Numbered from the stretch's first letter, positions 1 to 7,836 are shown. The stretch: DNA of 23,894 bases from JBBDNV01 sp040877415 (GCA_040877415.1 JBBDNV010000094.1:1-23894), one strand, 5' to 3'. Notes: a model not told the origin generated them from the letters alone. Made by a program: numbers and translations.

Positions 1-415
1 GCTCGATCATGTCGGCCACCTGCACGATGCCGTTGAGAATGCCCAGGCAGGCGTTGGAGACGTCGTAGATCATGCAATCGGCCCCGAGGCCGAGCTGCCG
101 GTGCACGGCACAGGCGGTGGCCGGCTCCAGGTAATCGCGGCAGACCGAGGCGTGAACCACCGCCCCAATGTGTCGCTTTTCGATCGCCGCGGCGTCGATC
201 AATTTGGCGGCCGTCAGGCTGCTCATTTGGCTGGGCAGCGTGTCCGGGGGCCAGAAGCGACGCTCGAGGATGCCGGTCATCAATTCCAGCCGCCCCTCCG
301 GCAAGCGCAGCCGTCGATAGAGCGGCTCCAGTTGGCCTTCCAGCCGGCCGGATGTAACGATTTCGTCGGGCAGCGTGTATACAAGCGCTTCGAGACAAAC
401 GTTGTGGTATTGCAT
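1..415 (-). CDS. OleA-like thiolase / 3-oxoacyl-ACP synthase III family, N-terminal part (cut by window edge)
   Basis: The gene reads leftward from an ATG at 415 and runs off the window, giving 138 residues. The translation fits the FabH/OleA thiolase superfamily. A catalytic cysteine lies in NACLGILNG (Cys123), and a CRDYLEPATA segment places a glutamate at residue 97. In Xanthomonas OleA, as I recall it, the base Glu117 and Cys143 are 26 residues apart; Glu97 and Cys123 here have the same spacing. OleA joins two fatty acyl-CoAs head to head, the first step of long-chain olefin or ketone synthesis in the cytosol. FabH proteins usually lack this glutamate, so OleA is preferred over fatty-acid initiation. 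The oleB, oleC and oleD partners would lie left of the window and cannot be seen. No strong Shine-Dalgarno precedes the ATG. It is divergent from the next gene. Confidence 0.82.
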   Translation of the reverse strand, partial: MQYHNVCLEALVYTLPDEIVTSGRLEGQLEPLYRRLRLPEGRLELMTGILERRFWPPDTLPSQMSSLTAAKLIDAAAIEKRHIGAVVHASVCRDYLEPATACAVHRQLGLGADCMIYDVSNACLGILNGIVQVADMIE

Positions 416-889
416 GGGCCTCAGACTAGCCGCTGCCCAGCACGCCGAACAGGGCCCCACGCACGCCGCACCGTGTAAACGCATCATGATGTTGTGCTAG
501 CGAAACCGAGGGCAACCAAAATAGGCCCAGACCCTTGTAATCCGTTTCGCGATGCTTAAATTCCTTTCGACTTGCAATCCCACGTCGGTAAGCACGGCAC
601 CAGCCGTAGAGGAGTTTGAGGCCGAACCATTAGGGAAAATGCTCCGGCGTTGTGCCCAGGAGGGGACCAACGATTCGGCAGTTTCTCAAGCAAATGGCTG
701 CATCAGGGACGATGCACTCTCCGTTCGTTCCTGGCGGTGTGTGCTTGGGGGGCCTCGCGGCGCGCGGCAAGCGCCGGCGAGCTTGTGCCCTGTCATTGTG
801 CTTCTCGCGAGACCTGCGCTAGAGAGGCCTCTTTTCGTTCTGTTTCCCCACTCTCAAACGCGACAAAGGAAATGTCGCTGGAGGAATGC
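416..889. other. Divergent intergenic region, 474 bp
   Basis: This lies between the divergent OleA-like and amidotransferase-like genes and must hold both promoters. Frames open through it lack family resemblance and a credible ribosome site. No convincing -35/-10 pair, tRNA or strong hairpin was found by eye. Confidence 0.5.
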
Positions 890-1633
890 ATGGGATCGAA
901 GCCATTGATCGGGCTCAACGCCGACTATCGTGCCGCGAAGAAGGACGCTCCCGCGTTCACGTACGTCTGTGCCGGATACTACGATTCGGTGACCGCAGCC
1001 GGCGGAATTCCGATCATCCTGCCACCCACCAAGGATGATGCCGACTTGAAGCGTCTGGTCGACATGCTCGACGGAGTGGTTCTGGTCGGCGGGGCGGACC
1101 TGGATCCGCGCCGAGACGGCTACATGTTGCACCCCGCCGGGAGGCCGCTCGACGAACGGCGCGAAGATTTCGATCGCCGCCTGATGCGACTCATCGCCAA
1201 GCTGCGGATGCCCGTCTTCGGCATCGGCGTCGGCGTGCAGTTGCTCAACGTCTCGCAGGGCGGGACGCTGTTTTTGCACGTTCCCGAAGACCTGCCCAAG
1301 GCGCTGCCCCACAAGGACCTGATCGACCCGGCCCATCGCCACGGGCTGGAGGTCGTGGCCGGTTCGCTCATGGAGCGGGTATACGGCGACGGCGAAATCC
1401 GCGTCAACAGCCTGCACCACATGGCCGTTGACGACGTGGCTCCCGGCTTTCGGGTGACGGCCCGCTGTCCGGACGGCGTGGTCGAAGCCATCGAGAGCAC
1501 GACCGATTGGCTGGCTTTCGGCACGCAGTTCCATCCGGAGAGCGATTCGGCCTCGGCCCTCGATTTGCGCATTTTTGAGGAATTTATCGAGGGCATTACC
1601 GGCGAAGTTCCCGCGATGAAGCTGGTCGCCTGA
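890..1633 (+). CDS. Class I glutamine amidotransferase-like protein (PuuD / gamma-glutamyl-GABA hydrolase family), nucleophile Cys absent
   Basis: A 247-residue protein with the fold pattern of peptidase C26 / gamma-glutamyl-gamma-aminobutyrate hydrolases: N-terminal PLIGLNADYR, VVLVGGADLDP near residue 65, the nucleophile-elbow region near 113, and a C-terminal FHPES with His215 and Glu217. Active members read GIC-x-G-x-Q at the elbow. Here the segment is GIGVGVQ, so the cysteine is replaced by Gly113. The His and Glu are kept. It is therefore unlikely to hydrolyse gamma-glutamyl amides by the usual thiol route; a binding role or another chemistry is possible. ATG 890 is chosen because GGAGGA at 880-885 sits at proper distance. 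An in-frame ATG at 872 has its AAAGGA almost touching. It is followed by a strong hairpin and appears to stand alone. Confidence 0.8.
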   Translation: MGSKPLIGLNADYRAAKKDAPAFTYVCAGYYDSVTAAGGIPIILPPTKDDADLKRLVDMLDGVVLVGGADLDPRRDGYMLHPAGRPLDERREDFDRRLMRLIAKLRMPVFGIGVGVQLLNVSQGGTLFLHVPEDLPKALPHKDLIDPAHRHGLEVVAGSLMERVYGDGEIRVNSLHHMAVDDVAPGFRVTARCPDGVVEAIESTTDWLAFGTQFHPESDSASALDLRIFEEFIEGITGEVPAMKLVA

Positions 1634-2046
1634 GGTGACCCCCACCAAAGGACCGTGAGGGAGACAGTCCCGGGCGAGCTGCCGGCAGTCCGTCCGGCAG
1701 CCGCGCGCACGGATGGCGCGTGGCTGCCGGCTCGGGCTGCCCCGGGAACGGCTTGCACCCACGACTCCGATAATCGGGATGCCATACTCACGCGTTTCTC
1801 ACGACGTGCGTGGGCACGGCACATTTTTATTTCGGCTCGGATGACGAAACAAACGCTATGTTCGTCACATCACAACGCGGCAGAGCGTCGCTTCACTTTC
1901 ACGATTGGAGAAAGTGGAGAATCTGGGTGACCGCTGCCGATAGGTGAAACTGTTCGGGCCCAGCGGCTCGCGCGTCGCAAGCATTCGGCGCGCGTCGCGC
2001 TTGCGATGGCTGGCTCTTAAGTCGAAATATCCTGATACCTCCCACG
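1634..2046. other. Intergenic region, 413 bp
   Basis: It holds the hairpin at 1694-1730 and a weaker inverted repeat (CACTTTC at 1894-1900 with GAAAGTG at 1910-1916). Short open frames here show no family features. No clear promoter for the following gene could be fixed. Confidence 0.5.
1694..1730 (+). terminator. Strong GC-rich hairpin downstream of the amidotransferase-like gene
   Basis: Arms 1694-1708 and 1716-1730 pair over all 15 positions with a 7-nt loop. One pair is G-U (1703 with 1721), which favours the plus-strand RNA; the minus-strand RNA would have a C-A mismatch there. It begins 61 nt after the stop at 1633. No U-tract follows, so it may be a 3'-end stabiliser or a factor-assisted terminator rather than a classical intrinsic one. 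Confidence 0.5.
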
Positions 2047-2640
2047 ATGAAAGCAGCCACACCACATTATTTGCTCTTTTCCGAATCGCGTCGCCAGCGC
2101 GAGCAAGGTCAATGGCGATTCGTGCTCCAATCGGTCGACGGCTCCCAGCAGTTTGAAGCGGCCGATGACGAGCCCGACGTTGCCGGCGAGCGGCTCGAAT
2201 TGTTGGCCGTGGTGCGCGGGCTCGAAGCGCTCGAGCAGCCGTCGCGCGTCACGCTGGTCACGCCGAGCAAGTACGTCAATCGCGGATTGACGTACGGGCT
2301 GGACGAGTGGCGCGCCAACGACTGGCAGTGGGAACACTACGGCGAAATGGTGCCGGTGAAGAACCGCGACTTATGGCAACGGGTGGATCGCGCGCTCTTG
2401 TACCACCAACTGGATTGCCGAACCTGGCGATTCGACCTGCCGCACGGCACGGCCGATGGTGGCCGGATTAAGGCTCGTGGCGCGCACACGGTTTGCCCGG
2501 CCCGGCACCGTTGGTTCGGCGGCCGCCCGCGCGGCGCGCTGGCGGCCTGCAAGCGATGGTGCGAAGACCGCGTGCGCGGTTTGCGGTCGTGGATGGCCGA
2601 GCGCCGCGCGCGATTGGCGCCCGTTGTGCGATTTGAATAA
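2047..2640 (+). CDS. RNase H-like fold protein, degenerate active site
   Basis: A 197-residue protein. Residues about 8-120 follow the RNase HI pattern: a first strand pair, then RLELLAVVRGLEAL (Glu51, matching Glu48 of E. coli RNase HI), then a TPSKYV segment and a W-rich loop ending in VPVKNRDLW. The usual first motif (DGS...GNPG) is missing. The TDSxYV motif has Pro73 where the second catalytic Asp belongs, and the last Asp is not evident. At most one of four metal-binding residues remains, so hydrolysis of RNA in RNA-DNA hybrids is doubtful and nucleic-acid binding is more plausible. Residues about 130-197 form an Arg-rich extension (more than 15 Arg/Lys) with no known domain. The start is the first ATG; no good Shine-Dalgarno is visible. 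It lies 103 nt before glgB on the same strand, with no obvious functional link. Confidence 0.7.
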   Translation: MKAATPHYLLFSESRRQREQGQWRFVLQSVDGSQQFEAADDEPDVAGERLELLAVVRGLEALEQPSRVTLVTPSKYVNRGLTYGLDEWRANDWQWEHYGEMVPVKNRDLWQRVDRALLYHQLDCRTWRFDLPHGTADGGRIKARGAHTVCPARHRWFGGRPRGALAACKRWCEDRVRGLRSWMAERRARLAPVVRFE

Positions 2641-2743
2641 GTCCCTTAATGGCCGGGGTTTCCCGCTCGGCGGAGAAATCGTCGCACGATTTTTCCGCTG
2701 GACTTGACCCCGTTCGTGCTCAACAATCAGAAGGCACTCGTTG

Positions 2744-4960
2744 ATGACGACGCGCACGACCGTGGAGTTGGAGAAACTCGGCCCGCTACTGGACGGGCAT
2801 TACGAAAACCCATTTGAGCTTCTAGGTCCGCACGAGGTGGTGACCGCCGGGCGCCGCGTGCTGGCCGTTCGCGCGTTTTTGCCGGGTTCGAGCCAGGCTT
2901 GGGTCGTCGACGGCGGACACCAGGCGGCCCAGCCGATGCGGCGCATTCATCCGGCCGGGTTGTACGAGGCGATCTTTCCGATCGGCAAGGCGGAGTCGAG
3001 GCACCGGTATTTGCTGCGCGTGGCCGACCAGCAGGGCAGCGAACGAATCATGCACGATCCCTACGCCTTTCCGCCGTATTTGTCCGACTTCGACTTGCAC
3101 CTGCTGGCCGAAGGGACGCACTGGACAAGCTACCGCAAGATGGGCGCGCAGCTCCGTTCGGTCGACGGCATCGAAGGGGTGAACTTCGCCGTGTGGGCGC
3201 CAAACGCCACGGGCGTCAGCGTCATCGGCGACTTCAACGTCTGGAATCCGCAAAGCCACCCGATGCGCAAGCACATTCCCAGCGGCATTTGGGAATTGTT
3301 CCTGCCGGGACTCACGGTCGGCGCGATCTACAAGTATCACATCCGCCATCGCGACACGGTGGTCGAAAAGTCCGACCCCTACGGCTTTGCCGCCGAGCTG
3401 CCGCCGCGAACGGCCTCGAAGGTCGCCAATCTGGACCGCTACGTCTGGGGCGATGCCGAGTGGATGGCCACGCGCCACCGGGCCAACGCGCTGGATGCGC
3501 CGATTTCAGTCTACGAGGTTCACCTGGGAAGCTGGAGGCGGCCCGGCGATGATCCCAATCGCTGGCTCCGATACCGCGACCTGGCCCACGATCTGGTCGA
3601 CTACTGCAAACAGATGGGCTACACGCACCTGGAGTTGTTGCCCGTCAGCGAGCATCCGTTCTCGGGCAGCTGGGGCTATCAGACGGTCGGCTACTACGCG
3701 GTGACCAGCCGCTACGGCGAGCCCGAGGATTTCATGTACTTCGTAGATCAATGCCACCAGAACGGCATTGGCGTGATCGTGGATTGGGTGCCGGCCCACT
3801 TCCCGCGCGACGCGCACGGATTGCGATTGTTCGACGGCACGCACCTGTACGAGCATGCGGATCCGCGGCAGGGAGAGCATCCCGATTGGGGCACGCTGAT
3901 CTTCAACTACGGCCGCAACGAGGTGCGCAATTTTCTGATTACCAACGCGCTGTTCTGGCTCGACCGCTATCACATTGACGGGCTGCGCGTCGACGCCGTG
4001 GCGTCGATGATCTATCTCGACTACAGCCGCGGCCCGGGAGAGTGGATTCCCAACGAGTACGGCGGACGCGAGAACCTCAAGGCCATCAGCTTCCTCAAGG
4101 AATTCAACGAGCAGGCCCATCTGCAATATCCGGGCGTGCTGACGGTGGCCGAAGAATCGACCGCCTGGACCGGCGTCTCGCGGCCCACGTATCTGGGCGG
4201 CCTGGGCTTCAGCCTGAAGTGGAACATGGGCTGGATGAACGACACGCTCCAGTACATACACCACGACCCGGTGCACCGGAAGTATCACCACGACGAGCTG
4301 ACGTTCAGCCTGATTTATGCGTTCACGGAGAATTTCGTGCTGCCGTTTTCGCACGACGAAGTGGTGCACGGCAAGGGCTCGATGTTGGACCAGGCGCCCG
4401 GCGATTTGTGGCAGAAATTCGCCAACCTGCGGCTCTTGTACGGATACATGTTTTCGCATCCGGGCAAGAAGCTGCTGTTCATGGGCTGCGAATTCGGACA
4501 GTGGAACGAGTGGAATTGCGATTCGAGCCTGCAATGGGACCTGCTCCAGTGGGAATCGCACCAGGGATTGCAAAGGCTGGTGGCCGACTTGAACCGACTG
4601 TACCGCCGCGAGCCGGCCTTGCACGAAGTGGATTTCGAGTACCAGGGATTCGAGTGGATCGAGTGCCACAACTGGGAGCAGAGCACTTTGGCGTTTGTGC
4701 GCCGCGCGAAGAATCCGCAGGACTTTCTGGTGGTGGCTTGCAATTTCACGCCCGTTCCGCGCACGCTGCACCGGCTGGGCGTGCCGGAAATGTGCTGGTA
4801 CGAGGAAATCTTCAACAGCGATTCGATGTACTACTGCGGCAGCAATCTGGGCAACGGTCCGGGCCGCATGGCCGAAGACCTGCCGTGGGACGGCCGGCCG
4901 TTCTCGATTCCCATTACGCTGCCCCCGTTGGCCGCGGTGATTCTCAAGCCGCGGCGGTAG
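2744..4960 (+). CDS. glgB: 1,4-alpha-glucan branching enzyme
   Basis: This enzyme cuts alpha-1,4 glucan chains and re-attaches them as alpha-1,6 branches during glycogen synthesis in the cytosol. The 738 residues match the usual length (E. coli 728). Order: an N-terminal CBM48-like module (about 15-105, starting GPLLDGHYENPFELLG), a second CBM48 module (about 125-215, VNFAVWAPNA), a GH13 barrel (about 240-610) and a C-terminal beta domain. The GH13 motifs are intact: VDWVPAHFP, DGLRVDAVA with nucleophile Asp417, AEEST with acid/base Glu470, and SHDEVVHGK with Asp538. The spacings (53 and 121 residues) equal those I recall for E. coli Asp405, Glu458 and Asp526. An in-frame TTG at 2741 directly precedes the ATG; AGAAGG at 2729-2734 could serve either. 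No other glycogen gene is in the window. It converges on the next minus-strand gene. Confidence 0.97.
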   Translation: MTTRTTVELEKLGPLLDGHYENPFELLGPHEVVTAGRRVLAVRAFLPGSSQAWVVDGGHQAAQPMRRIHPAGLYEAIFPIGKAESRHRYLLRVADQQGSERIMHDPYAFPPYLSDFDLHLLAEGTHWTSYRKMGAQLRSVDGIEGVNFAVWAPNATGVSVIGDFNVWNPQSHPMRKHIPSGIWELFLPGLTVGAIYKYHIRHRDTVVEKSDPYGFAAELPPRTASKVANLDRYVWGDAEWMATRHRANALDAPISVYEVHLGSWRRPGDDPNRWLRYRDLAHDLVDYCKQMGYTHLELLPVSEHPFSGSWGYQTVGYYAVTSRYGEPEDFMYFVDQCHQNGIGVIVDWVPAHFPRDAHGLRLFDGTHLYEHADPRQGEHPDWGTLIFNYGRNEVRNFLITNALFWLDRYHIDGLRVDAVASMIYLDYSRGPGEWIPNEYGGRENLKAISFLKEFNEQAHLQYPGVLTVAEESTAWTGVSRPTYLGGLGFSLKWNMGWMNDTLQYIHHDPVHRKYHHDELTFSLIYAFTENFVLPFSHDEVVHGKGSMLDQAPGDLWQKFANLRLLYGYMFSHPGKKLLFMGCEFGQWNEWNCDSSLQWDLLQWESHQGLQRLVADLNRLYRREPALHEVDFEYQGFEWIECHNWEQSTLAFVRRAKNPQDFLVVACNFTPVPRTLHRLGVPEMCWYEEIFNSDSMYYCGSNLGNGPGRMAEDLPWDGRPFSIPITLPPLAAVILKPRR

Positions 4961-5023
4961 CGAGCCAGCGATCCGCCGGCTCTGCGAGGGATTGGCTCGC
5001 GCCGCATCGGCCTTGCCGGCGGA
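4960..5023. terminator. Interleaved inverted repeats between convergent genes
   Basis: Two inverted repeats lie in the 72-bp gap between glgB and the convergent SurA-like gene. One is GCGAGCCA (4960-4967) with TGGCTCGC (4993-5000). The other is a 9-bp pair at 4972-4980 and 5015-5023. The arms interleave, so the stems would be alternatives or a pseudoknot. The position suits a bidirectional terminator, but no U-tract is present. Confidence 0.35.
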
Positions 5024-5032
5024 CGCTCGAAC

Positions 5033-7534
5033 TCAAAACTCCGCGTCGTCCTGGTCGGTTTGGCGGCGGGTGTCGGCCTGGCGGATCCAGTGGACGCCGG
5101 CTTCGCTGTTCAGTTCCGCCAGCCAGGCCTGGTAAATCGCGCGCTGGTCGTCGCCGGCCGCGGCCATGTAGCGGCTGGGATTGGTGCGGGCAAAATCGTC
5201 GCGCAGCTCGTCCAGCACCGGCTCGAACGCGATCAGCCGAATTGTATAGACGATGGTCTCAGGCTCGTTCAGGCTAATCCCGATTCCCCCCGCCTCGAGA
5301 CTGAAGACGGCTTTCATAAACTCGGGGCCGCCCCGATCCACGCCTTCGACTTCGCTCAGACGGGGCTGAGCGCCGGGCTGCTCCGGCACGTTTCCCAATG
5401 TCAGCCAGCTAAAAGGGCCCGTGTCGCTGATTTTGAGCGTCGTCTGCGTGCCGAACAATTCCTGAAGGGGTTTCTTGAGCGCGCGGGCCTGGACGGCGTA
5501 TTCCAGGGCGCGCTTGCGGGCCACCTCCCGGGCCTTGATCAGCTTCCAGGCCCGAACCACCTTGTCGCGAATCTGATCGAGCGGAGGCACGTAAGCCGGT
5601 TCCTCCTGCGTCTTCCAGAACAGAAACGCGTCGTTGTCGTTGTTTTGAATGACTTCGGCCTTGTACGTGGGCAGCGTTTCGGCAAAAGCGAAGTTGACAA
5701 ACGGCACGGTCATAGGAATGGGCGAGCCCTGACTTTGAACGATACGAAAGGCCTTGCCGATGCCTTCCTCGGCCACCTGCTCGGCGGTGACCGATTTGAG
5801 CTCCCGGGCTTGCACGTCCTTGCCCTTGGCCAGTTCGGAAAAATTGAGAGGCACGGGGGGCTTGGCGCGGGGATTGGTTCCTTTTTCGGCGGTGTAAATA
5901 TCCTGCTCGTCCGTATAGCGGCGCATTTCCCCGGAAAGCTCGTCGAATTGTTCGCGCACGCGCTCTTCCGCCTTTTGCCGGGCCAGCGTCGTGCGGATCG
6001 TGTCGGCGACCTTCGCGAGCGGCTCGAAGCGCGGTTCCTCGGCCGGCTTTTCTTCCGCGGGCTTCTCCGCGGCCTTTTCGGTCGTTTGGCCTGCGGCCGG
6101 CTCGTCCTGGGAAGCATCGGGCGGCTTTTCGCCGGCCGTTTTGTCGGCGGCTGGCGCGCTTGTCTCGGGTTTGGCGGGCGGAGTGCCGGGCCCCTCCGCG
6201 CTGGTGGCCTCGGCCGGCGCATTTTTCTCGTTCGGGTTTTCGCCGGCCGGCTGACTGTCGTCGGGCGGATCGTCGCCGGCCAACGTCGCGCTTGTCAGCA
6301 CGATCGATCGACCGGTTCCCAGTCCGGCTTGCGGTGCGGAGTCGTCCTTGTTTTCTGTGTTGTCTTGGGCCTTGGGCTGCGAAGGTTTTTCTTCAGCCGG
6401 CTTTTCTTGGGCGGGCTTTTCTTCGCTGGGCTTTTCGCTCTCGGCAGCGGGCTGTTTTTCGCCGGGCTTTTCGCTCTCCGGCTCGGTGCCCTTGTCGTCA
6501 GGTGATTTCGGCTCATTGGCGGGCTTCTCGCCCTCGGGCCCCCTTTCGCCTTCCTTTCCTTCCGCCTCGAGCTTTTCGGCGGCCCCCTTGTCGTCGAAAT
6601 CGAACGCGCGGAATTGCTCCTTGTTTTTGTCGTAGTAGGTGGCGATTTCCTGTTCGGTGATCTCGGGTTTGATCCGGTCGGTGAGCTGGTCGATGTCGGC
6701 CTCGAAGCACTGGAAGGTGGCCCGCTTGGGTTCCTTAAATCCCGGTTCGGGGGAATCGGGATTTGGGTAGTCGTTCTTGTGTACGTCGTAAAACTTTTTG
6801 ATTTCCTCCTGGCCGGGGTCGGCGACCTGGCCGACGAAATCGGCCACGGCCAGCGGCATCACCTCGGCGGTGGCCCGGCGGTTGAGCCGCGAGTAGTATT
6901 CGAAGCGCTGAGCCGGCGGGACGTCGCGCAGGCTATGGACGAACAACTGCGCATATTCGGCAGCCAGCATCTCGGTGCGAATCGCTTCGAACAGCCACTT
7001 CTCGCCGATCGGCCGCGTGGGCTGCAGGCCGCGGATGATTTCCTGCAGTTCCGCCGGAGTGACGCTGTTGTCGGTGATTTGCTTGAGCAGATCGTTGATC
7101 GCCTGGTCGCTGATGACCATGCCCATCTGTTCGGCCCGCCTGGACAAGACCAAAGTCTCGATGGCCGCCTTTTCGGGCCCCTGTTGCGAACGGGCCATCA
7201 ATTGCTGGCGCCAGATCATGTAATGGCGCTCGGCCAGGGTTTGGTACAGGCGCGCATCGAGGTTTCCTTGGCCGACCTGGTTGGCGATCACTTTGGTCGT
7301 GACCCGCTGCAGGAACCGGTCGACGACGTCGCGCGAGAATTCCAGATTGTCCAATTCGCTTTGCGTGAAACTGCCGTAGTCGGTCTCGACGACGACGGGG
7401 TTTGCCTGCTTGGCGCTGCCGCCCATGTATTGCGTCAACGGAGGAAGAAACACGAAGGCCACCATGGCCCCGATGCCCACGGTCGCTAGCAGAATCTTCT
7501 GATTGCGGCGAAAGACGGCGAATGGGCTAGCCAC
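5033..7534 (-). CDS. Membrane-anchored SurA/PpiD-like protein with long low-complexity insert
   Basis: An 833-residue protein read from a GTG at 7534, with AGGGG about 8 nt upstream. Residues about 14-33 form one N-terminal membrane segment after a short basic head, so the bulk should be periplasmic. Residues about 50-300 resemble SurA_N/PpiD helical chaperone domains (DxxLLKQITDN, RGLQPTR, FxxYSRLNRRA, then EQEIATYYDKNKEQFR). Residues about 308-500 are rich in Lys, Pro, Glu, Ala and Asp with EKPAEEKP-type repeats. The helical domain then resumes (FEPLAKVADTIRTTLARQ). A later part (about 590-800) has PLDQIRDKVVRAWK and an FSLEAGG-like stretch. I see no clear parvulin PPIase signature, so a folding or holdase role is inferred without isomerase activity. 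It converges on glgB, and its upstream gap holds a candidate promoter and a REP-like hairpin. Confidence 0.72.
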   Translation of the reverse strand: MASPFAVFRRNQKILLATVGIGAMVAFVFLPPLTQYMGGSAKQANPVVVETDYGSFTQSELDNLEFSRDVVDRFLQRVTTKVIANQVGQGNLDARLYQTLAERHYMIWRQQLMARSQQGPEKAAIETLVLSRRAEQMGMVISDQAINDLLKQITDNSVTPAELQEIIRGLQPTRPIGEKWLFEAIRTEMLAAEYAQLFVHSLRDVPPAQRFEYYSRLNRRATAEVMPLAVADFVGQVADPGQEEIKKFYDVHKNDYPNPDSPEPGFKEPKRATFQCFEADIDQLTDRIKPEITEQEIATYYDKNKEQFRAFDFDDKGAAEKLEAEGKEGERGPEGEKPANEPKSPDDKGTEPESEKPGEKQPAAESEKPSEEKPAQEKPAEEKPSQPKAQDNTENKDDSAPQAGLGTGRSIVLTSATLAGDDPPDDSQPAGENPNEKNAPAEATSAEGPGTPPAKPETSAPAADKTAGEKPPDASQDEPAAGQTTEKAAEKPAEEKPAEEPRFEPLAKVADTIRTTLARQKAEERVREQFDELSGEMRRYTDEQDIYTAEKGTNPRAKPPVPLNFSELAKGKDVQARELKSVTAEQVAEEGIGKAFRIVQSQGSPIPMTVPFVNFAFAETLPTYKAEVIQNNDNDAFLFWKTQEEPAYVPPLDQIRDKVVRAWKLIKAREVARKRALEYAVQARALKKPLQELFGTQTTLKISDTGPFSWLTLGNVPEQPGAQPRLSEVEGVDRGGPEFMKAVFSLEAGGIGISLNEPETIVYTIRLIAFEPVLDELRDDFARTNPSRYMAAAGDDQRAIYQAWLAELNSEAGVHWIRQADTRRQTDQDDAEF
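6365..6545. repeat. Degenerate in-frame tandem repeat (EKPxEEKP-type codons)
   Basis: The plus strand shows repeated variants of GGGCTTTTCTTC and GGGCTTTTCGCTC at irregular spacing. On the minus strand they encode EKPAEEKP and ESEKPG units inside the SurA/PpiD-like protein. They are imperfect and in frame, so they look like slippage-derived coding repeats rather than an inserted element. Confidence 0.6.
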
Positions 7535-7657
7535 GCGAGATACCCCTTATGTGCGACGGCTGCCGGTTTACTACGGGCGCCTCGGGCAGCCGCCAGCTTG
7601 AGAAAATTGAGCGAGCGTGCGGGACGCATGCGGCCGATTGGAAGGCCGTTTGGAGAA

Positions 7658-7687
7658 ATTGTAGGAGGGGGGCTCGCCACAATGCAA
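7658..7687 (-). promoter_or_regulatory. Candidate promoter of the SurA/PpiD-like gene
   Basis: On the minus strand TTGCAT (7682-7687) is followed after 18 nt by TACAAT (7658-7663). The -10 matches 5 of 6 bases and the -35 is weak. It would give a leader of about 115 nt before the GTG at 7534. Confidence 0.33.
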
Positions 7688-7756
7688 TCCCAAAGGGCGC
7701 CGCGATTTGCCGCCCGCGGCGGGACAGATTAGCCCGACGCGAGCGCAGCAACGTAC

Positions 7757-7831
7757 ACGAGCCCGAAGCGCGAGCGAGGGAGCACGGCCGCGTTTCTCTC
7801 CATGGCTCCCTCGCTGGCGCTTCGGGTTCGT
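7757..7831. repeat. REP-like long imperfect palindrome (element A)
   Basis: The 27-nt arms at 7757-7783 and 7805-7831 are near-perfect reverse complements (two differences) around a 21-nt loop. Each arm contains the core CCCGAAGCGC followed by AGCGAGGGAGC-type sequence. The right arm ends 5 nt from the stop codon of the zinc-ribbon membrane gene (7837-7839), so its minus-strand transcript would fold just after the stop. The core AGCCCGAAGCGC recurs in the repeat at 22569-22670. From memory, similar sequences are widely dispersed in planctomycete genomes; I could not search for copies. Confidence 0.75.
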
Positions 7832-7836
7832 ATGGC

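Larger units (their letters stand above)
7535..7836. other. Intergenic region, 302 bp
   Basis: It separates two minus-strand units. It contains the candidate promoter (7658-7687), a 7-bp inverted repeat at 7698-7704 and 7715-7721, and the long hairpin element (7757-7831). No coding sequence is supported. Confidence 0.55.

Noticed and set aside
552..889. Upstream extension of the amidotransferase-like gene or a separate small gene
   Set aside because: Residues before the ATG at 890 show no family resemblance, and the good Shine-Dalgarno is at 880-885.
3506..4771. Long antisense open frame (421 codons) over glgB
   Set aside because: It lies opposite a clear GH13 enzyme in a GC-rich genome; its translation lacks family features and it is the expected shadow of codon bias.
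5060..6505. Long plus-strand open frame opposite the SurA/PpiD-like gene
   Set aside because: Its Phe/Gly/Leu-rich translation is the complement of the Lys/Pro/Glu repeats; no start site or domain.
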